In this document: piece after piece, positions 59,354 to 64,000 of the stretch
How the letters are laid out: every line of letters starts with the position of its first letter
Position numbering within the stretch: position 1 is the stretch's first letter
The notes under the pieces: generated by a model
What the model was told of the DNA's origin: nothing
What the model saw: only the letters and a program-made list of their open reading frames with translations
Database searches by the model: none
Position numbers and translations under genes: made by a program
Origin: Desulfosediminicola ganghwensis
GTDB taxonomy: Bacteria > Desulfobacterota > Desulfobulbia > Desulfobulbales > Desulfocapsaceae
Direction: 5' to 3'
Assembly (NCBI RefSeq): GCF_005116675.2
Contig: NZ_CP050699.1
Span: 1,077,001 to 1,141,000 of the forward strand
DNA length: 64,000 nt

Positions 59354-60424
59354 ATGATCCGTCTGCGGATAATTAAAAGACAGGAGCCTCTCGGCTGGCG
59401 CTCCTGTCTTGTTTTATTTTCAGCCATTGCCTTATCGCTTTTTTTGAGTGGTATTCTGCTCTGGCTCAGGGGGACACCACCCATTGAGGGCATTGTCTCC
59501 CTTTTCAGTGGTGGTTTTGGCTCCCGTTGGGCCATTGAGGACAGTCTGCTCAAAGCGATACCGATCTTTTTATGTTCTCTGGGGGTTGCGATTGCCTTCA
59601 GATTGCAGATCTGGAATATCGGTGCTGAAGGTCAGTTTGCCCTGGGCGCGATTGGTGCGACCTGGATGGCACTCAGTTTTCCAGAGCAACCGGCCTGGGT
59701 GATATTGCCGCTCATGATCATAATGGCGATGATTTTCGGCGGCATGTGGGGCGTGGTGCCGGCGGTGCTACGGCAAAAGCTGCAAACCAACGAGATCATC
59801 GTCACCCTGATGATGAATTACATAGCCATACTGCTGCTCGATTATCTGGTTTTTGGTGTCTGGAAAGATCCAACCTCTTTTGGCTTTCCCATGACACCGA
59901 CATTTTCTGACGCTGCCATTGTAGGCAAAATCGCTTCTACAAGTATTCACTGGGGCTTGGTGCATTGTGTGATCCTTGGCGTGCTGGTTTGGGCTTTTTT
60001 CAGATTCACCAAAACCGGTTTTGAACTCAAAGCGAGTGGTGATTCTGTGCGGGCCGCACGTTATGCAGGTTTACCCTACAACTGGCTGGTCGTGCTGGTG
60101 ATGGCCATGAGCGGTGCGCTGGCAGGTTGGGCCGGTTTTCTCGAGTCTTCAGCCACCATCCATCGCCTGCAGCCAAGCATTATGGTCGGCTATGGCTATA
60201 CTGCCATTGTCGTCGCCTGGCTGGCGCGGCTGAATCCGCTTTCCATCGGCATTGCCGCTTTCCTTCTGGCAGGCCTGAGGGTAGGAGTTGAAAGCATGCA
60301 GCTCGACCTGCAGGTCCCTGCCGATTTTGGTGGGATCATGGAAGGCCTGATTCTCTTGAGCGTGCTCGCCGGCGGGCTGTTTACCAACTATCGTTTGAAA
60401 TGGGAGAAGAAACATGACAGTTGA
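59354..60424 (+). CDS. ABC transporter permease (BMP/nucleoside type) 1
   Basis: 356 residues, about ten helices. The family motif NIGAEGQFALGAIGATW and GFELKASGDSVRAARYAG (the EAA-like cytoplasmic loop) are clear. It belongs to the branched-chain/BMP permease family and pairs with the next permease. Confidence 0.93.
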   Translation: MIRLRIIKRQEPLGWRSCLVLFSAIALSLFLSGILLWLRGTPPIEGIVSLFSGGFGSRWAIEDSLLKAIPIFLCSLGVAIAFRLQIWNIGAEGQFALGAIGATWMALSFPEQPAWVILPLMIIMAMIFGGMWGVVPAVLRQKLQTNEIIVTLMMNYIAILLLDYLVFGVWKDPTSFGFPMTPTFSDAAIVGKIASTSIHWGLVHCVILGVLVWAFFRFTKTGFELKASGDSVRAARYAGLPYNWLVVLVMAMSGALAGWAGFLESSATIHRLQPSIMVGYGYTAIVVAWLARLNPLSIGIAAFLLAGLRVGVESMQLDLQVPADFGGIMEGLILLSVLAGGLFTNYRLKWEKKHDS

Positions 60425-61334
60425 AATGCTCATCCCACTTCTGGCGGCTACGGTGCAGTCGGGTACCCCCATTCTTTATGCCACTCTCGGCGCGATTTTT
60501 AACGAGAAGTCTGGTGTGTTGAACCTGGGGGTCGAAGGCGTGATGATAATTGGAGCGCTTGCAGGTTTTGTTGCGGCCCAGGCCACCGGCAACCCTGCTC
60601 TGGCATTTCTGCTGGCCGGCCTTGCCGGGACTGCTGCTGTGGCCATTCACGGTATTGTCTGTCTCTGGTTTCGTGGTAATCAGGTCGTCTCCGGGCTGGC
60701 GTTGACTATTCTTGGTGTGGGCTTTGCCAATTATCTTGGAACTTCGCTCGTCGGTCAGTCGGCGCCGGGTTTTTCGAAGATGCCCATTCCACTGCTTTCA
60801 GATATTCCGGCTATCGGCCCCATCTTTTTCAACCATGACCCGCTAGTGTATCTCACCTATCTGATACCCCCCTGTATGTGGCTGTTTCTCAACTTTACCC
60901 GGTTTGGTCTCGGTCTCCGTGCTGCTGGAGAATATCCGGCGGCGGCCACTGCAGCGGGTCTTAATGTCCAAGGGTACCGCTGGGTTGGTATCCTGGTGGG
61001 CGGCTTTTTCATGGGACTTGGCGGTGCCTATCTCTCTCTGGCCTATACGCATCTTTGGACCAACAATCTTACGGGAGGGCGGGGCTGGATTGCCGTGGCG
61101 CTGGTGATTTTTGCATTCTGGCGACCGGGAAGAGCAGTATTTGGTGCGTATCTGTTTGGTGGTATTATGGCTCTGCAATTGCGTATGCAGGCACAGGGAA
61201 CGGCGGTACCATCATCGCTGCTGCTTATGTTGCCATATGCGTTGACAATTCTGGTGCTGGTTTTTTCCTCCTGGCGGCGCGGGGTATCTGATGCACCTGC
61301 CGCACTGGGAACCAATGTGGAACCTGCGGATTGA
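60414..61334 (+). CDS. ABC transporter permease (BMP/nucleoside type) 2
   Basis: 306 residues, overlapping the first permease by 11 bases. VLNLGVEGVMIIGALAGFV and GLGLRAAGEYPAAATAAGLNV are typical of the second permease of NupP/NupQ-like systems. Forms the channel with the preceding gene product. Confidence 0.93.
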   Translation: MTVEMLIPLLAATVQSGTPILYATLGAIFNEKSGVLNLGVEGVMIIGALAGFVAAQATGNPALAFLLAGLAGTAAVAIHGIVCLWFRGNQVVSGLALTILGVGFANYLGTSLVGQSAPGFSKMPIPLLSDIPAIGPIFFNHDPLVYLTYLIPPCMWLFLNFTRFGLGLRAAGEYPAAATAAGLNVQGYRWVGILVGGFFMGLGGAYLSLAYTHLWTNNLTGGRGWIAVALVIFAFWRPGRAVFGAYLFGGIMALQLRMQAQGTAVPSSLLLMLPYALTILVLVFSSWRRGVSDAPAALGTNVEPAD

Positions 61335-61486
61335 TGTAAATTGCACATGGAGCTGTTTTAGTAACAGATATTGACAAGAAAAAGGTTGATCAACGGACGC
61401 CTGATATTTATCAATTATCTGCGATACATGCTCAATTGTATTTGTGTTGTCTAATAAAGGACAAAGGAATAACCAATAAGCTGTCT

Positions 61487-61512
61487 GCCGGGGTTCTGGC
61501 GGAACCCGGCGG
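61487..61512 (+). other. Hairpin upstream of gpt
   Basis: GCCGGGGTTC and GGAACCCGGC pair with one bulged base and a short loop. It ends before the gpt RBS and could modulate translation or mark an RNA processing site in the transporter transcript. Confidence 0.45.
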
Positions 61513-61532
61513 CAATGAACAACGAGGGAAAA

Positions 61533-62021
61533 ATGGCATCGAATGATCAGTATAAGAAAACATATCCGATTAGTTGGGAGCAATTGCATCGTGATTCCAA
61601 GGCATTGGCCTGGCGGCTTCTCGATCGTGATTATTTCAAGGGCATCATAGCAATTACCCGTGGCGGTATGGTTCCTGCGGCGATTATTGCCCGTGAACTT
61701 GACATTCATCTGGTGGATACCATTTGCATCTCAAGCTATGACTGGAAAGACAAAAAGGGTGATGCAGAGATGCTCAAGCGTTTTGAAGGAGATGGTGAGG
61801 GCTGGCTGCTGGTGGATGACCTCGTCGATACCGGACGTACCGCCAAGGTTGTAAGGGAAATGGTACCCAAGGCTCATTTTGCCACGATCTACGCCAAGCC
61901 TGCCGGTCGCCCGCTGGTGGACACCTATGTTACCGAAGTGAGCCAGGATACCTGGATTCTCTTTCCCTGGGATACCGAATCTCAATTTTCAACACCCCTC
62001 GTTGGCAGGGAGCGAGAGTAA
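61533..62021 (+). CDS. gpt: Xanthine-guanine phosphoribosyltransferase
   Basis: 162 residues from ATG 61533 (an ATG at 61515 adds six residues). Very close to E. coli Gpt in layout: GIIAITRGGMVPAAIIAREL, CISSYDW, the PRPP loop WLLVDDLVDTGRTAKV and KAHFATIYAKPAGRPLVD. Converts xanthine, guanine or hypoxanthine to the nucleotide. Its place inside the BMP transporter operon shows that the transporter most likely brings in purines. Confidence 0.95.
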   Translation: MASNDQYKKTYPISWEQLHRDSKALAWRLLDRDYFKGIIAITRGGMVPAAIIARELDIHLVDTICISSYDWKDKKGDAEMLKRFEGDGEGWLLVDDLVDTGRTAKVVREMVPKAHFATIYAKPAGRPLVDTYVTEVSQDTWILFPWDTESQFSTPLVGRERE

Positions 62022-62023
62022 TA

Positions 62024-63517
62024 ATGGCGCAGTCAGCTTTGCCGCATATACGCCTTGAGAACATCTCCAAATCTTTCGGAGATGTCCAGGCAAACAAAGA
62101 TGTGAATCTTGAGATCGTTCCGGGCAAAGTATTGGCCCTGCTCGGTGAGAACGGGGCAGGCAAATCTACCCTGATGTCCATTCTGGCCGGTCAGCTGCAA
62201 CCCACCTCAGGTACCATTTATCTGGACGATGAAGCAGTGGCTTTTTCCTCGACAGAAAAGGCCATTGAGGCGGGCATCGGTATGGTCTATCAGCACTTTA
62301 AGCTGGTGGAGGCCATGACGGTTGCGGAAAATATTTTCCTGGGACAGCGTTCAGGGTTCTGGATGCGCTCCCGCACCATGCGTAAGGAAGTGCAGAAGCT
62401 GGCTGATCTGTACGGCATGAAGATTGACCCTGCGGCTCTGGTATGTGATCTCTCAATGGGGGAAAAGCAGCAGGTGGAGATATTGAAACTGCTGCACAGG
62501 AAATCGAATATCCTCATCTTTGACGAGCCCACTGCGGTGCTTACACCTTCGGAAGCTGAGACTCTTTTTACAACCATGCGGGTTATGGTGCAGGAGGGCA
62601 AAGCCATTGTCTTTATCAGCCATAAGTTGGAAGAGGTTATGGCTGTTGCCGATTATATCGCCATATTGCGGAGGGGAGAAATAGTCGACCGTGTAGCGAC
62701 CCTGGATGTCTCTTCGACTGTGGAACTGGCCGAGAGAATGGTTGGTCGTGAGGTTCTGCTTGAGGTGAATCGTGAGCCAATGGCACCCCGGCAGATCGTA
62801 CTCAAGGTTGAAAACCTTGCAGAGGACCGCCTGAAGTCGGTGAGTCTCGAGCTTCGTAAGGGCGAAATTCTCGGTATCGTGGGCGTCGCCGGGAACGGTC
62901 AGAAACCGCTGGTTGAGGCAATCTGTGGTCTGCGCAGGCCGAAACAGGGCTCTGTGCGGATTCTTGGTAAAGATTGGGCTGAATTTTTCAGCTCAAGAAG
63001 CTGGGATCATGCGCTCAGCTATATTCCTGAAGATCGTCAGGGGTTGGCGACCTGCCAGGGGCTTGATCTGCTCGACAATTTTTTGCTCACCACACGTGGC
63101 GGCTTTGTAAAAGGTCCATGGCTGCAAAAGGAGAAAGCGCGAGAGAAGGCTGAGCACCTGATGAAGGAATTTGATATTCGCCCTCCGAATCTGGAATCTC
63201 TTGCCTGGCAGCTTTCCGGTGGCAATCTGCAGAAGATGGTTCTGGCCCGTGAATTTTACCGCAAACCGCGACTGATTGTTGCCGAACAACCGACCCAGGG
63301 GCTAGATATTGCTGCCGCAGAAGATGTCTGGAATCTCCTGCTGAAGGCCCGTGAACAGGCAGGTATTATGCTGGTGACGGGAGATCTGCCCGAGGCCCTG
63401 GCCCTTTCGGATCGTATTGCCGTGATGTACAACGGCGCAATTGTTGACTGCTTTTCTCGTGAAGATGAAGAGAAGGTAGCAGTAATTCCTCAAATGATGG
63501 CTGGCCTGAGTATATGA
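62024..63517 (+). CDS. ABC transporter ATP-binding protein (BMP/sugar type, two domains)
   Basis: 497 residues with two nucleotide-binding domains. Walker A of the first is GENGAGKST and its signature is LSMGEKQQVEILK; the second domain has GVAGNGQKPLVEA (degenerate Walker A) and LSGGNLQKMVLARE. The layout is that of RbsA/NupO proteins. The last gene of the unit, separated from gpt by two bases. Confidence 0.93.
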   Translation: MAQSALPHIRLENISKSFGDVQANKDVNLEIVPGKVLALLGENGAGKSTLMSILAGQLQPTSGTIYLDDEAVAFSSTEKAIEAGIGMVYQHFKLVEAMTVAENIFLGQRSGFWMRSRTMRKEVQKLADLYGMKIDPAALVCDLSMGEKQQVEILKLLHRKSNILIFDEPTAVLTPSEAETLFTTMRVMVQEGKAIVFISHKLEEVMAVADYIAILRRGEIVDRVATLDVSSTVELAERMVGREVLLEVNREPMAPRQIVLKVENLAEDRLKSVSLELRKGEILGIVGVAGNGQKPLVEAICGLRRPKQGSVRILGKDWAEFFSSRSWDHALSYIPEDRQGLATCQGLDLLDNFLLTTRGGFVKGPWLQKEKAREKAEHLMKEFDIRPPNLESLAWQLSGGNLQKMVLAREFYRKPRLIVAEQPTQGLDIAAAEDVWNLLLKAREQAGIMLVTGDLPEALALSDRIAVMYNGAIVDCFSREDEEKVAVIPQMMAGLSI

Positions 63518-64000
63518 AAGTATAGCCCGGATTTCTTATGGACACTGTGGCAATGGATTTCGATTTTACCATTCCGCCATGTTCATAAGAAAGAAGAGCC
63601 CGCTCATTTATTTCCAACCGCCTGCCCCAGGCTTGTTAACTAGATCATTCCCTGACAAGATTAAAGAATCGAGACTATATCCCGGCTTGATCTAAGAGAT
63701 ACGGGCTAGCCACAGTTTGGCTGAAAATCTGGTTTTAATCATATGTCACCATCAGATTGTGCTGCCGGGGGAGCATATGTTTTACGTCTATGATGTTGAT
63801 GGGTTGCGTAATGAGGGGTCAACGGAGTCCCTGATGAGGAAGAAAAAATTCAGGGCCAGGGTAAGCCTCGTCAGGCTCAGCATGTCCGGTCTGAAAAGTA
63901 CGGAGACTCTTTGCCAAACGAAATCCCTGGGGTCAGCCATGAGGTTGCCAGTTACCAGAAACTTGCTCAACCCGAAAATGTGTTGGAACCGGTTCTCCGC
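63518..64000. other. 3' end of the transporter unit and right window edge
   Basis: Contains a long imperfect hairpin at 63532-63592: TTTCTTATGGACA pairs with TGTTCATAAGAAA and inner TGGC-ATGG with CCAT-GCCA. It lacks a T run and may be a terminator variant or a small mobile repeat. From 63778 an ATG frame runs open to the edge, but its composition is unlike a coding frame; a second frame from about 63815 looks more protein-like (for example SYQKLAQPENVLEPVLR) yet has no start. A broken or edge-cut gene is possible; I cannot call it. Confidence 0.4.

Noticed and set aside
63778-64000. Plus-strand frame open to the window edge
   Set aside because: Amino-acid composition is unlike a protein and another frame looks better; too little sequence remains to decide.

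Overview
The window looks like chromosomal DNA of a Gram-negative bacterium, most likely a Desulfobacterota (deltaproteobacterial, Desulfobulbales-like) organism. This is inferred from lipoproteins with lipoboxes, a DUF3786 protein, an N-type ATPase operon, a probable selenocysteine-containing peroxiredoxin and several radical SAM proteins. No rRNA, tRNA or CRISPR array was seen. Most genes read as ordinary vertical content. The clear mobile element is one IS110-family insertion.

Layout. 1-1066: a PA2779/PA2778-type lipoprotein pair (minus), the second cut by the window edge. 1556-3934: SLC13-type transporter with four RCK_C domains. 4025-5100: IS110 element with a candidate bridge-RNA region. 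5194-9716: oxygen-dependent tyrosine/homogentisate catabolism (hppD, hmgA, an unknown gene, fah). 9976-12608: TSUP exporter, FMN-dependent 2-hydroxyacid oxidase homologue and a FadR-type regulator. 12837-21785: envelope lipoproteins, DJ-1, flavodoxin, a SulP/CBS/beta-helix locus and a PEP-CTERM remnant. 22225-31725: stress region with katG-perR, a Kef potassium efflux system with its quinone-reductase partner, ALDH plus the selenoprotein, MdaB and an enoyl-CoA hydratase homologue. 32373-38709: N-type ATP synthase operon atpDCQBEFAG without atpR. 38991-42124: radical SAM protein, TetR regulator, MoaD-like carrier and a TIGR01212 radical SAM protein, with TetR-type operators. 42607-47766: SPFH membrane protein and a dual-AAA Lon-like protease, followed by small ORFs. 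48028-52691: sirtuin, DUF3786, acetyltransferase, methyltransferase, quinone reductase and PhnA. 52950-53357: a cobalamin riboswitch with terminators and no gene after it. 53426-54760: membrane protein and EamA transporter. 55269-63517: zinc ribbon, amino-acid ABC transporter, and a BMP-family purine/nucleoside ABC transporter with gpt.

How the genes work together. The hppD-hmgA-fah cluster should turn 4-hydroxyphenylpyruvate into fumarate and acetoacetate, but no maleylacetoacetate isomerase is present; an unknown conserved gene sits at that place. A 7-1-7 Fur/PerR-type box precedes both perR-katG and the flavodoxin gene. Five copies of a CCTACC-N4-GGTAGG-like operator link the TetR regulator with the radical SAM protein, the MoaD-like carrier and a distant MdaB-type quinone reductase. 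The BMP transporter and Gpt form a purine uptake and salvage module.

The most unusual items are the in-frame TGA exactly at the peroxidatic cysteine position with a SECIS-like hairpin (28296-28331), the SPFH/AAA-AAA-Lon pair, the orphan B12 riboswitch, the IS110 bridge-RNA region, and the N-ATPase with a changed alpha-subunit P-loop.
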